A DNA stretch of 64,000 nucleotides, from positions 47,316,633 to 47,380,632 of the forward strand of contig CM055106.1 in NCBI GenBank assembly GCA_029204225.1. Reading direction: 5' to 3'. Shown piece by piece: positions 11,619-23,139 of the stretch. Source of the stretch: Diphasiastrum complanatum (taxonomy: Eukaryota; Streptophyta; Lycopodiopsida; Lycopodiales; Lycopodiaceae). A model generated the notes under the pieces. That model was not told the origin of the DNA. It searched no databases and saw nothing but the letters and a program-made list of their open reading frames with translations. The stretch's first letter is position 1, and each line of letters starts with the position of its first letter. A program made the position numbers and the translations under genes.

Positions 11619-11955
11619 ATCATTGTACTCCTCATTTGTATCTAATTGATTTTGAGATTGAGTGGATTTTGAGTGTCATTGAGTTTCTAGCTTTCTCTCT
11701 CTACCCGAGAGCTCATGATGGTTTTTCTCTCTCTACCCAAGGAGAGCAGCTTGTTTTTACTTAGATTATTTTTTGAATACTTCCCACATGTGTGAGTGAG
11801 AGTTGGAAGTGATTGAATGCATGTAGTAGTGTGTTTTTGCCATTGGATCTAAGATTGATCTTGAATCTCAATCTAGTCTTGATCTTGGTGCATCTACACA
11901 CCTTAGGAGATCACAAGTACATGTAGTGGACAATCCACACGTGTGAAATTCAACA
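11619..11955 (+). repeat. 5' LTR of element B, second part (337 bp)
   Basis: Continues the B LTR after the A insertion and matches 15895-16231 with ten differences. Ends ATTCAACA before the primer-binding site. Includes pyrimidine-rich ctctctctctaccc repeats and cacacgtgtg at 11936-11945. Confidence 0.93.
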
Positions 11956-12711
11956 TGGTATCAGAGCCTACCTAAGGTTACCATGCATTTTGATCTATCT
12001 AAGTGAAAAAAATTTCATCAATCTTGAGCTAGAAGTTGTCAAGGCCCATTTTCCTAGCTATCTTGTTCAATCTTGGATCAAAAGAGATCAAAAGGACATT
12101 GATTGGGTCTGACCTGGAACTGTACGGAATCAGGTGCTCAGACACATGTGAGGAACATCCAATTTCATTTTGGGAGTTCTCTTTCATGTTTGATCCAAAA
12201 ATCTTGCTAGATAGCTTGTTTTGAAGCTATTTTTGTCTAGTTTTTGATGCAATCAGTTTCATTCCATTTGGTTGAGCCAATCAAAAGTTATAGCTTTTGA
12301 AGAGGGTTAGGTAGGGCACCTAGACCTGGGTGGACACATTTGGTTTGGTCAAGAGATTGCTTGTTTGATCCAAAATCATAGTTGAATGCTTACCAATCTC
12401 ATCTATATGTGATCTATGCACTGTTTTGAGATCTTAGCCATTTTGTTTCATGCAATATCATTGTATTTGAGTCAAATTTGGTTTCTTAGTGTATTTCACA
12501 TGTGTTAAGAGTGTTTGATCCTAACTTTGCCCATACTCCATCATTTGATGTGAAGTAGATCTAGTTTGGAGAGATTGAGATAGCTAGTGAGAATCATCTC
12601 ACAGTTTGTTGCAAGATCTTGCATAGGAGATGGTAGCACACCATTATTGGATCCTATAGTGAGAGAGAAGCAACATTTTTTGTTCATCACTTTTATTTAT
12701 CTCCACTTTAA
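11956..12711 (+). other. Primer-binding site and leader of element B
   Basis: TGGTATCAGAGC at 11956-11967, then about 745 bp without a convincing ORF (a 62-codon ORF at 12036 has no recognised homology) up to the gag ATG. Confidence 0.8.
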
Positions 12712-14450
12712 ATGACTTCAATGAGTTCATACTTGTTGCAACCAAGTGAGAGATTGTCTACTTCCAATTATTTAATATGGAAGTTGAGGATGGAGTCCAT
12801 CTTGATACTCCAAGATGTGATGGACATTGTACTTGGGATTGAGGAGGAGCCTCAAGTCCTTCAAGAAGTACAAAAATACAAGAAGAGAGCTAGGATGGCT
12901 CTCCACTACATTAAGATGAATGTCTCTAATGAGATATTGATGGAGATTGGTGATTGTTCTACATCCAAGGAAGCTTGGGATTGTCTCAAGTCCATCTATG
13001 AGGCTAAGAACACCCCTAGGCTCCTCACTCTTAGAAATCCAAAGTAGTCAAAAGAGTGATGAGAGTGCATCTAATTATGTTTTGAGAGTCAAGGATATTC
13101 ATAGGGAGCTTGCATGTATTGGTGACTCAATCAATCAAAGTGAGCTAGTCCAAGTCATTCTCAATGGCTTGAGAGATGAATATGACAACCTTGTCCAATC
13201 CTATGCCATTAAGGAGGAGCTACCAAGTTTGGAGGCCCTTCAAAGTGTGCTTATTTCTGAAGAATCAAGACAAGAGTACAAACTCTTGAGGATGGACAAG
13301 CTATCACTCAATCATGATGATGGCAAAGGTCTATTTGCCAAGCACAAAGAGAGGAGTAAGAAACAACACCATCACTTCTCTAATGACAAAGCTAAAGACC
13401 AAGATGAAGAGGAGGAGGAGGATACCTCTCATGCTTCTACTTCAAATCTTAAGAAGAAGAAGATCAAGTGCTTTTATTGTGGCAAGAAAGGGCATTATGC
13501 CACCAATTGTTTCAAGAAGAAGAATCAACTCAATCAAGCCAACATCACCAATGAGAAAGAAGACTATATTGCAAGTGATGGAGAAGGCTCTCTTATGGCA
13601 TCAAGCTTCTCCTCTTCCACCTTTAACAAAGATGACTCATGGTATATTGATAGTGGATCATCTTCACATATATGTGGCTCCAAGCACTTTTTTTCATCTA
13701 TTTTGACTTATGATGGAGTCAAGAAGACCATATACTTTGCAAGTAAGCATGAGTGCAATATTGAAGGAGTAGGGATTATTACCTTGAAGCTTGCATCTTC
13801 TAGAGATCTCTTTCTCAACAATGTTCTTTTTGTCCCAAAGCTTACAAAGAACATCTTATGTGTTGGCCAACTTCTTGATAGTGGCTTTGATGTCAATTTC
13901 AATATTGACAATTGTGTGATCAAGAAGGATGGTGAGATCCTTGCATATGGATCAAGATTTGAAGGCATCTACAAATCGGATCCAAGTGAGAGTGCAAACT
14001 CTCTTGATGTTTCTTATATGTCCAATATTTCAAAGGAGGATGATCACACAAGATGCACATATCTTCTCTCTTCAAGTATTATGGTGTATGATTACTCCTT
14101 ATTATTCAAAGCATATGTTAAGAAGAAATTCTCATTGAAGATCAAAGTTTTGAGGAGTATTGGAGCTCTTGAAGGAATAGCACCATATGAAGTTTTATTC
14201 AAGATGAAGCCTAAGGTTGATCACCTTAGTGAACTTGGTAGTGTTTGCTTTGCACATATTCCCTTGGAAACAAGAAGGAAGGATGATCCAAGCTCATGGA
14301 TCATGATTGGATACTCATCCATCAAGGAGGCCTTTAGTGTCTTTACACTCTCTATTTCAAAAGTGATTGTGAATAGAGATGTCACATTGCATGAAGATTC
14401 AATCTTGGAAGTGGCCGAGATCAAGGCTTCTCAAGAAGCATCACAAGTTA
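12712..14450 (+). pseudogene. Element B gag-protease with remnant of integrase
   Basis: ATG at 12712 begins MTSMSSYLLQPSERLSTSNY, then WKLRMESILILQDVMDIVLG, typical copia gag. A small deletion near 13040 shifts the frame. Gag then continues (ESASNYVLRVKDIHRELACI) through an acidic stretch to the zinc knuckle CFYCGKKGHYATNC (about 13467) and the protease-like WYIDSGSSSHIC (about 13640). After about 14060 only scraps of integrase C-terminus remain (APYEVLFKMKPKVDHL, RKDDPSSWIMIGYSS, VIVNRDVTLHEDS). The integrase catalytic core is absent. Confidence 0.9.
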
Positions 14451-15394
14451 TCTTTTTTGAAGGTATTCAAGTTATGATGGGGCCAATGTGTGAGGAGGAG
14501 TTTCTTCTTCATATGATTTCAAGAAGATCTTCAAGATGCATGGCCGAGTCTTTATGGCTCATCTTACATGGCAAAGAGGGGCATCTTTCATGTTGTATCT
14601 ACTACAACACATTCATATATGCTTCTCTTTCTTTGCTTGAAATGCTATCTTGCTTCATTGAATTTTTTGGATCTCAAAGTTCAAGAAAAGCTATACTAGT
14701 TTTGTATGATGCTTATGGTATGGACATGTTTCTTGTAATTATTGACTTAGATGTTTTCCTATACATTTTGAAAGCAAGATATTGTATTGTCAAAAGTATG
14801 CTCTTGGTTCTAGTAAGAACAAGATGGAGCTTGGTACTCACTTTTTTGAAAATCATGTTTTCACATGTTTTGAGGCAAATTGTAAACTCCTCTTGAGATT
14901 AAGTGAAGCATCCAAAGTGGACACTTACATCCTTGAGAGAGTAACTAGCCTAAAAAAGATCAATATAGTCTTTGATATCAAGATTAGATCCATCATGGAT
15001 ATAGTTCATTGTATGTGGACTAGTCAAGCTAGAAAGCATAATTTTGATAATCATCATTGTTTCACATCTTATGATCTTGATCTCCATGATCCTTATGATG
15101 CTTGGAAGCCTCAGATTTCTCTATTTATGGTGCATCCATCATGCAAGTGGAACTTTCAAAGCAAAGATCATCATCAAGCATGGAGGAAGCCCATGATCAT
15201 AGTGGCATATTGGTGGAGCACTCTTCAAAGGCATTGGCAAGAGATCTCTACCAAAGAGATCTTATCATGGATATGGTGAGGGTGCTGCTATGATGGATCC
15301 CTTGGCTGATCTTCACTTCTTATGCATACCAAAGGATCCACTCAAAAAGATTTACAGACTTCTCAAGTGATCTAGTACGTTTCCAAGCTATTTT
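14451..15394 (+). other. Unrecognised 3' internal region of element B
   Basis: About 945 bp between the integrase scrap and the polypurine tract. RT and RNase H signatures are absent. Open stretches exist (14782-15279, 165 codons; 15102-15293) but their translations match nothing I recognise. A tail reading SKALARDLYQRDLIMDMV near 15220-15290 vaguely recalls the end of a copia RNase H. This may be scrambled pol or captured sequence. Confidence 0.5.
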
Positions 15395-15405
15395 TTGAGG
15401 AGGAG
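15395..15405 (+). other. Polypurine tract of element B
   Basis: ttgaggaggag immediately before the LTR start TGTGAGAAATTG. Confidence 0.75.
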
Positions 15406-16231
15406 TGTGAGAAATTGGCAAAAATCTAGCTTGGTATTTTTTATGATAGAAGTTTGTAAGTGAATCTCACATGTGTGGAGGATGTTCCCATGTGTGGAGA
15501 ATTGTAAAGTAAATAAAAATGTTTGATATAGGGGTCTCATAGAATTTCATGGTCAAGCATTTAGGTGTAGGATGTTGATAGGGTCAAATTTGGCATAGAT
15601 GGCAAATTATCCATTTCCACTTGTAATGCCACTATTGAGCCAAAATAGAGTAGGAGGCCAAACTTGTGCCAATTAGAGTGTAGACAAGTGTAATGCTTTT
15701 GTTTGATGAAGTTTAAGAGGTCCAATAGAATTTAGAGGTGGAACCATGTGTGGTCCAATAGGAATTTGAGGTGTGCTTAAATATAGTCCAATAGCATTAA
15801 GAGGTGCATGGATCAATGGTCCAATAGAATTAAGAGGTGGCAAAGTGTGATCCAATCATAGTTAAGCATAGTGGTAGCTCGTGGATCTACTAGTATCATT
15901 TTACTCCTCATTTGGATCTAATTGATTTTGAGATTGAGTGGATTTTGAGTGTCATTGAATTTCTAGCTTTCTCTCTCTACCCGAGAGCTCATGATGGTTT
16001 TTTTCTCTCTACCCGAGGAGAGCAGCTTGTTTTTACTTAGATTATTTTTTGAATACTTCCCACACGTGTGAGTGAGAGCTGGAAGTGATTGAATGCATGT
16101 AGTAGTGTGTTTTTGCCATAGGATCTAAGATTGATCTTGAATCTCAATCTAGTCTTGATCTTGGTGCATCTACACACCTTAGGAGATCACAAGTACATGT
16201 AGTGGACAGTCCACATGTGTGAAATTCAACA
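15406..16231 (+). repeat. 3' LTR of element B (826 bp, uninterrupted)
   Basis: Shows the intact structure of the B LTR, including the pre-insertion site used by A (ctagtatcat near 15890). Followed by tgata (16232-16236) and element C gag. Confidence 0.95.
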
Positions 16232-16236
16232 TGATA

Positions 16237-17467
16237 GGCTTACCTCAATCAACTATTCTACTTGAAAGGTGAGGATGGAATCCTTATTGGAGATGAATGA
16301 GTTGATGGATATTGTTGCAGGTTTGGAGGAGAGGCCTCAATCACCTCAGGATCAAGTGAGGTATGACAAGAGAGCAAATAAAGCTCTACACATGATTAAG
16401 ATGAATGTTACCAATGAAATTCTCAAGGAAGTTGGTAAGTGCACATCATCTTTGGAGACTTGGGAAGCTTTGAAGAAGCTTTGTGAATCCAAGTCTACAT
16501 CAAGAGTGCTTAATCTTAGGAGGCAAATCTTTCAAAGTATGCGTACTCATGCTTTTTTTTTTTAGGGTTAAAGCATTCAATGATGAGTTAGCATGTATTG
16601 ATGAAAGCATTAAGGAGGTAGAACTTGTTCAAGTTATACTTAATGGCTTGTTGGATGATCATGCTAATCTTGTTCAAAGTTTTGCTATTCAAAAGACTTT
16701 GCCAAGTATTGTGGATTTGCAAGAGATCTTGGTGAATGAGGAGTATAGGCTTCAATCAAGAGGAGGTGGATCTACATCGATGTCTCATTATGAAGAGGAT
16801 GCTATGTTCATCAAAGGCAAGTTCAAGGGCAAGGGCAAAGGCAAAGGCAAGTGGTCTAAAGGGCAAGATCAAAGTCAGACTTCTTCTTTTGGCAAAAAGA
16901 AAGATAAGTCTAAGCTGAAATGCTTTTATTGTGGAATCAAAGGGCATTTTTTAAATGAATGTTTGAAGAAGCAAAGAGATGAAGGTAGCAAGCAAATCAA
17001 CTTTACTACTAATGATGAGGATCTAGGTGGTGGTGATTCTCTTTTGATGTGTTCTTCAAGTCTAATATCAAGTGAAGGTGACAAAGATTCATGGTGGATT
17101 GATAGTGGAGCTAGTTCACACATGACTAGTCACAAGGAGTTCTTTACTTCTTTGGTCACTTATGATGCAGCCAAGAAAGCAATTCACATGGCCAATGGTG
17201 GTGATTGTGTGATTGAAAGTATTGGTTCAATTCCTATTTGTCTCTCTACTAATAGGAAAGCAAGACTTGATGGTGTTCTTTACATTCCTTCACTTTCAAA
17301 GAATTTGCTAAGTGTTGGTCAAATGATAGAGAAAGGATACATGGTAAAGTTTGGTGGTGATGCTTGTTTCATTAAAAAGGAAGAAATCTTGGTTACTAGG
17401 GGCAATAGACAAGGTAGACTTTTCAAGCTTGATGATTTTGTTATGGCTAACAAGAACGATGGAATGC
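16237..17467 (+). pseudogene. Element C gag-protease, continuation after insertion B
   Basis: Resumes as RLTSINYST, then a TGA replaces the expected Trp codon before KVRMESLLEMNELMDIV. A run of T at about 16552-16562 marks a frame change inside gag. The rest is open: zinc knuckle CFYCGIKGHFLNEC (about 16921), lysine/glycine-rich linker (KGKFKGKGKGKGKWSKG), protease WWIDSGASSHMT (about 17095), then the region leading to integrase (LSKNLLSVGQMIEKG). The coding similarity ends at about 17467 where gypsy RNase H starts. Confidence 0.9.
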
Positions 17468-19104
17468 AGGCAACTGGTGCCTGCTGAAGTAAACTATACA
17501 ACTACCGAAAGAGAAGCATTGGCAATGGTCTATGCTGTACAACAACTAAGACATTATTTATTAGGCCAGACCTTTGCTTTCTACACAGACCATCAAGCAC
17601 TTCTATATATCGTTAATAAGTCCTGTAAGACGGGATGAATAGCTCGATGGCTACTGATTATGGAGGAATGTAATTTCCGTGTAGTCGTTTGGAAAGGGAC
17701 CCAACATTTCATGGTAGACCACCTTTCCAGACTACCAAGTGCTGAAAAAGCAACTGCACCAGTCAACGATAATCTCCCTGATGCATGCCTTTTTCAGATC
17801 GATGTTACACCCTTATGGGCTGAGGAGATCACTCAGTTCCTCACAACAGGCCGACTAAAAGAAGGCCTGAGTACAACGACAAAAAGAAAATTTTTAATTA
17901 AAGCAGCGTCCTTTCAGTTAATTGCGGGACAACTTTACAAAAGGGGCGTTGACGGCATTATTTGGCGATGTGCTTATGAATTTGAGATACAATCGATAAT
18001 ATCCCAGGCTCATGAGGGCATTGGGGGTGGCCACTTTTCTGTTGAAGCCACAACGAAGATTATCCTTAGAGCAGGATTGTGGTGGCCATCTTTGTTTAAG
18101 GACACATTTGTTGTCATTAAAGCGTGTGATGTCTGTTAATGAGCAAAGAAAAATACCAAAGTTGACTTCACGCCACTGACTCCCATTATAGAAGGTGAAG
18201 CCTTCCATAAGTGGGGAATTGACTTTGTTGACCCAATCAGTCTAGCAGCAAAACATACCCAAGCTCGATACATCCTCATAGCCACAGATTACGCCACTAA
18301 GTGGGTGGAGGCTCGAGCAACGAAGGACGCCAACGCAAAGACAGTTGCACATTTTCTTTACGAAAATATTATTACACATTTTGGCTATCCCATAGAGCTT
18401 GTTAGTGATCGCGACACGCATTTTTTAAATGTTGTCGTTGATAATCTTCTATGCCATTACCTGGTCGTTCACAGAAAAAGGACACCGTACTATCCTAGGT
18501 ATAATGGCCAGGCTAAATCCACTAACAAGACGATCTGTAAAATTTTAACCAAGATAGTTGAAACCAGTCACTCTGATTGGGAAACAAAACTTTTCTCAGC
18601 TATCTGGGCTTACCGCGCCACAACGAAGAAAGCCACTGGGTGGATTACACCTTTCCACTTAGTATATGGTCAAGAAGCGGTAATGCCCATAGAATTCTCA
18701 ATACCTTCGCTAAGAGTTACAGAAGCTTTTCCAATAGATCTCTTTGAAAAGCCTTCAATAGAACAACAAGTCAAAACCAGGCTATTTACATTAGCCCAGT
18801 TATGCGAGACAAGACTAATATTTTATTACGCACAACTAGTTAACAAACGATGCCAAAAGGCCTGGCATGACCGTCACCTGCGCAATAAAGAACTACACTT
18901 AGGTGACCAGGTGCTTCTTTATACATCAAAGAAGCACCCCGACAAATTGAAGTTCAGAAGTGAGGGACCATACGTTATTAATAATTTTTTTCCTAATGGT
19001 GCCGTCCAATTACAAACACTTGATGGGATACTCCTAGACATTGTCGTAAATGGTGGTCGTCTATAGCGGTATTATGAAGAGTTGTTGTTTGTTGACCCAG
19101 TTTA
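17468..19104 (+). pseudogene. Ty3/gypsy pol fragment X1: RNase H end plus integrase
   Basis: Opens in the middle of RNase H (VNYTTTEREALAMVYAVQQL, FYTDHQALLYI). A stop near 17637 is followed by the RNase H-integrase linker (DHLSRLP). The integrase zinc region reads HEGIGGGHFS...CDVC, with a stop at about 18137. The catalytic core follows from 18305: WVEARATKDANAKT, GYPIELVSDRDTHF, YYPRYNGQAKSTNKT, WAYRATTKKATGWTPF-like sequence, YGQEAVMPIEF, and the C-terminal DQVLLYTSKKHPDKLKF. The frame ends near 19066 with YYEELLFVDPV trailing to about 19104. RNase H before integrase defines gypsy; the integrase resembles the Tat-type group, which is my inference. At least three stops make it non-functional. 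Confidence 0.92.
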
Positions 19105-19442
19105 ACATCTTTTCCCTAGTACATATTCTACATTTCTCTTTATTTTATTATTTTTAATTTTATTTTATTTTTACTTCTAGTTTTGCATGCCTCGTTTCCT
19201 TCTTGTACATACTCATGGGTCATGAAGGTCCTAGATCAACAAATGATAAGCTACACCATAGGAATTGGTTCTCACACTTTAGCCACCTCATCTCTATGTC
19301 TAACTGGTATCTCCGGCATACAAACATCCCTGGGGATACACTACTTTCATAAGAACTTCTACTCTTGGCCACAATCATATTTTTTCCCCTTGAAGTTCTT
19401 CACTTGCATACAATAGATCCATTCCTTCATATTGAGGTTTTG
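19105..19442 (+). other. Post-pol spacer of gypsy X1
   Basis: T-rich untranslated stretch (ttttattatttttaattttatttt) followed by a short ORF at 19183-19416 with no recognised similarity. It leads directly into the minisatellite. Confidence 0.5.
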
Positions 19443-19690
19443 ACAAATCTCAACCGACGGGATCCACTTCAATCTCAACCGATGGGATCCACTTCAATCT
19501 CGACCGACGGATCTTCATAAGATCTCAACCGACGAATTTTCATAAGGTCTCGACCAACGAACTTTCATAAGATCTTGACCGACGAACTTTCATAAGATCT
19601 CGACCGACGGACTTTCATAAGATCTCGACTGACAGACTTTCATAAGATCTCGACCGACGGACTTTCATAAGATCTCGACCGACGGGCAAG
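19443..19690 (+). repeat. 25-bp minisatellite, about ten units
   Basis: Tandem units of the form gatctcgaccgacggacttt followed by cataa. The first two units carry a variant second half (gggatccacttca); the later ones are nearly identical. It lies between the end of gypsy pol and the downstream non-pol ORF block. Confidence 0.92.
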
Positions 19691-19734
19691 TCCACACACT
19701 GGACACGTCGCATTATTTTGATGTTGAGGACCTG

Positions 19735-21852
19735 ATGGAAATAAGCGACGACGAGCTAGAAAAGGAGACGCAGCCAGGAAGAAGTCAGACCCCTCCACTA
19801 ACCACTACCACCAGAACAGTCACTAACAACATCCCTTCACTCCCTCCACCTCCACCTCCATCTTTAGCTCTAACACTACGTTTATTTTTTGGTTTAGCCT
19901 CACCATCCCACACTCTAGATCAGTACCCAACCCTCACTAACCCTGAAAGCTCACTGAAGCAGCCAAGCGCTCGATGATTGGCCTATCCGAAACGAGCTAC
20001 CACATGCATTGGTTGGTGAGCCAGCACCAAATGCTCGAGAGCAGAGTCCATCATCAAGACCAAGAGATTGTGCAATATCAAAGGCTGGTCAAAGAGAAAG
20101 AGAAAGAAATAGTAGAAACCAAATCTGTGATGGCCGGGAAGAGGTCCAGCAACAACTGAAGCACCAGATGGTCCAAATCGACCAAGTACGAGACGGAACA
20201 TCAAGTGCAATGACAGTCGTCGCACCTCTAGTCAAGCCTGAGGACATTCAATTTTAGGCTCCACAGGCCTCAGCCATCCGGATGGAAAAATACGTAAGGC
20301 TAATCCAGGAACAGGAAGTCAAAAAGCAAAATTTTAAAAACATTGTGGCCAAACAAGAGAAGATCATGCTGGAGTCCCAGAAGCAGCTGGAAGACACTAC
20401 GAATACCCTACAGCAAGTCTTGGACAAGGTGAACCAACTATGGGACACGACGTGCAAGGCTCAAGCAGGTGCTCAATCAACAAAGTCGTGGGATGATGAT
20501 GGGAATGATGGTGCAGAAAATCAAGGTGGGCAAACCCACCCTTCAGACGATAGCTCGGGATCGGGTGGCCAGAGAGCCGATGCTGCTTCCATGACTTTTC
20601 TCCGACCCCCTCCCACCTTTAACCCTTCCTCCGACTCTGTATTTAATTTTTTTGAAACATTCATTCCAACTTACCCAATTCTTCCATCTCCCCTCTCTTC
20701 ATCACCTCCTAGCAAAATAATGGGCCCATCAAAAGGTCCAGCTAACACTTACAAAGCCCGACGAGACGAGTTCCTCCAACAACTCCACTCCCCCAGTGCT
20801 GCGTATAGCTTGTTGATTCCACTTCTTCTTAAACCTATCACCCCCGCACCCCTCTCTCCAGATCATTCTATCCCTAACCTTCCAGAAACTAACACGGACA
20901 TTGGAGGTGATGATGACTTCTTGGCAGATCAACCAGAAACGAGAAGGTTCTTGCCCAGGCCAGACATGGGTGTAGTTGAGCCATTGACAAGCGAGCGAGC
21001 TAAGAGAAAGATACGGGCACCAAGGCCCTAGATGATTATGTGGCAAGGCCATCCCAGCTGCGTAGGACAACTTCCCTTACTAGGCCCAAAGGAAAACTGG
21101 CTGACACAAGGGAGTCAGAGAAACTTGAGAGAAAATATCCTCCCAACATGAGGGGAGGCAAAGAAGACATTGATCAAAGCCAATACTCCACCAGGGCCGA
21201 GATCATTGTCGCGTTACAACCACAGCCAGAATGACGGAATAAAGTCCTGAAGGATAGCAGGCGGCTTCAAGAGTATTTGAAAGAACCGACATGGAAGTGA
21301 GTGGATCCTTTCTACATGCCACTCAAATGCAGAAACCCATGGCCAGTGGAAAAGCCCCGAGTGGAGTTAGTAAACTGATTAGTCATTCCGAGAATTTCAG
21401 AGAGAACCTCCCCGGATGATCTGAGGCTACAATTACTCGACTTCGGGAATAAATACAAATCAAGTGCCGATCTTTGCATGTAGGAAAGTGTTGAGTATTG
21501 AAGATCCATGGCCTTCCTGATGCAACAAGATTGTTACTGGGATCGAGGCCTGGAGCCCATTAAAACCAACCCAAATGTCGTCCTCCAATCAGAATAAGAC
21601 CATGAAATGATGGCTAGGCTACACTATAGAGCGGCCTTCATGTCGTCACGCTATGTGACCATGGTGGAAGACTGGCATGAAATGGGCTTTGTAGAAAAGA
21701 TAAGAGAATATCTGGGGCCCCCCAATTTCGGAAGTAAGCTCCGCTTCCAAGTTTTTGAAGCCCTGGGTCGGAAGATGAGCGAGCTAAAGCAGACGGCACG
21801 ACGTCGAGGCGAGCAGGATTCACAAGAAGTGCTCAAGAGGGTTGGTATGTAG
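19735..21852 (+). pseudogene. Non-pol retroelement ORF block, copy 1 (coiled coil plus conserved tail)
   Basis: Unrecognised protein, spread over several frames. Beginning MEISDDELEKETQ is an acidic segment, then a Pro/Thr-rich stretch. Next comes a heptad-like coiled coil (HQDQEIVQYQRLVKEKEKEI near 20056; MEKYVRLIQEQEVKKQNFKN near 20282; LQQVLDKVNQLWDTTCKAQ near 20410). A Ser/Pro-rich low-complexity segment follows, then LDDYVARP near 21030, RLQEYLKEP near 21265 and VDPFYMPLKCRNPW near 21305. A last open part (21607-21852) reads MMARLHYRAAFMSSRYVTMV. The same order of motifs is at 26.5-29.6 kb. It follows a gypsy pol and precedes an LTR-like sequence, the position where some plant retroelements keep an extra or env-like ORF. 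No membrane segment or signal peptide was seen, so env is not supported. Confidence 0.7.
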
Positions 21853-22005
21853 TGGCCAATTGGGAGACTTCCAATTTTGACGAATAAATTTTGCGGATAA
21901 TAAGCACCTGGTTTTACGGAAGCGAACAAAAATCCACGCTTTTCCAAGTGCCAAGCGGAAGACATCATCGGTGTTGCAGTGGGTCCTACAACAGATTAGG
22001 GGTGG

Positions 22006-22950
22006 ATAATGTTAGCAGATTCTAGAGAATCTCCAAGTGCTGAGCCAAGCTGAAGACACAAGTTATCTCTCACCCATGACCGAGGAGGTCTCAGAAGGAA
22101 GAGAGCAGAAGAAACTGAGAGCCGAGCATGAGAGCCGAGGAAGTACTAGCTAGGAAGACAGTGAGTTATCTATGTGAGCCTACATGGTGTATCCCAAAGA
22201 AGGAATGGCCATGTAGGAGCTAGTAATATTTCCTATGGCATTATAAATAAAGGTAGACCCCCCTTAAATTAGTTAGAGTGAGCCACCTTTTGATGGTGAC
22301 CTTTAGTAGAAGGGCAAATTCCACATGTAATTTTTAATTTGGTGGAATTGCCACATGGGCTCCACATGGGCAGCCTTCTTGCTTATTTAAGCCCCCCCCC
22401 CCCCCCTCTTGTAAGGGAGCTTTTTGAATGTATTGTCAAGTTCTCTTGAGCTAATAAGAGGATCCTCCACGAGTTCTTGATGATAGCTAAGCTCCTTGTT
22501 CATGGCAATGTTCTTGAGTGAGATTTCTATGAGCATGCTTGATTCCTTTGCATTGTGGATTAAGTAGGTTCTTGTTTCTTGTTTCTTGCTTAGTTGTGGA
22601 TTAGGATTCAGTTCTTGTTTGTGGAATGAGATAGTAATCAACATTCAAGTAAACTAGATAGGCTGGTTTGTGGTATAAATCTTGCATACTCCCTTGCAAC
22701 CCAGTTCTTGATTGTTCTTGAGTAATCTAAGCATCAAGTAATGAGTTTCTTGATTCTTAGATTATTAAAATGTTGCTAGGAATCTTGTTTCTTGAATCTC
22801 GTTTCTTGTTCGAGTAGTTAATCTTGTCTTTGATTGTTTTTGATTCAGTAGATAATAGTAAGATTGCTCCCTATTCTAAAACGTTGATCTTCTTGAGCTA
22901 TAGATAGTTACATGGCTGGTTATGCATGTAGCTGAGTATCGAAACCATGT
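22006..22950 (+). repeat. Probable gypsy LTR downstream of the ORF block (right end approximate)
   Basis: The purine-rich aggggtggataa is followed by TGTTAGCAGATTC at 22006. A TATA box (tataaata) lies at 22242, followed by a T-rich R/U5-like region with repeated tcttgtttcttg phrases. A run of 15 C occurs at 22392-22406. No second copy is in the window, so LTR status rests on structure. Confidence 0.5.
22392..22406 (+). repeat. Poly-C tract (15 bp)
   Basis: Homopolymer in the probable LTR, downstream of the TATA box. Exact length may reflect sequencing error. Confidence 0.8.
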
Positions 22951-23139
22951 CTCCCATTGACAGGCTGGGAAATACATGCTGAAAACTGAGTAATGCTTTT
23001 GCTTGTAACTATTCTAATAAGAAGAAGTACCATAAAGAACCGTAACTACAGAAGTATAAGAAGAAGTAGAAAATCGTGTTCACAGATTCAAGGAATCCGT
23101 GAACACATGCCTACCATTACAAATCCACAAATATCTCGC

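Larger units (their letters stand above)
4696..16231 (+). mobile_element. Ty1/copia element B, non-autonomous, interrupted by element A
   Basis: Both LTRs are 826 bp once element A and its duplicated site are removed (489 + 337 bp for the left copy; 15406-16231 for the right). I count 19 differences between them, about 2.3 percent. TSD is tgata/tgata. Primer-binding site at 11956, gag at 12712, polypurine tract at 15395. Without A the element is about 5.1 kb. It has gag and protease but no integrase catalytic core, no RT and no recognisable RNase H, so it would need enzymes from another element. Confidence 0.92.
3400..17467 (+). mobile_element. Ty1/copia element C, 5' part only, interrupted by element B
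   Basis: 5' LTR 3400-4053, primer-binding site 4054-4065, leader, and gag start at 4656. Thirteen codons of gag are followed by insertion B (4696-16231, flanked by tgata), then gag resumes at 16237. Gag and protease continue to about 17467, where the sequence switches abruptly to gypsy RNase H. No C integrase, RT or 3' LTR is found downstream. It sits inside the minus-strand integrase of D. Confidence 0.88.

Noticed and set aside
19735-21852. Retroviral-type envelope gene
   Set aside because: Position after pol fits, but no signal peptide, transmembrane segment or cysteine pattern was seen.
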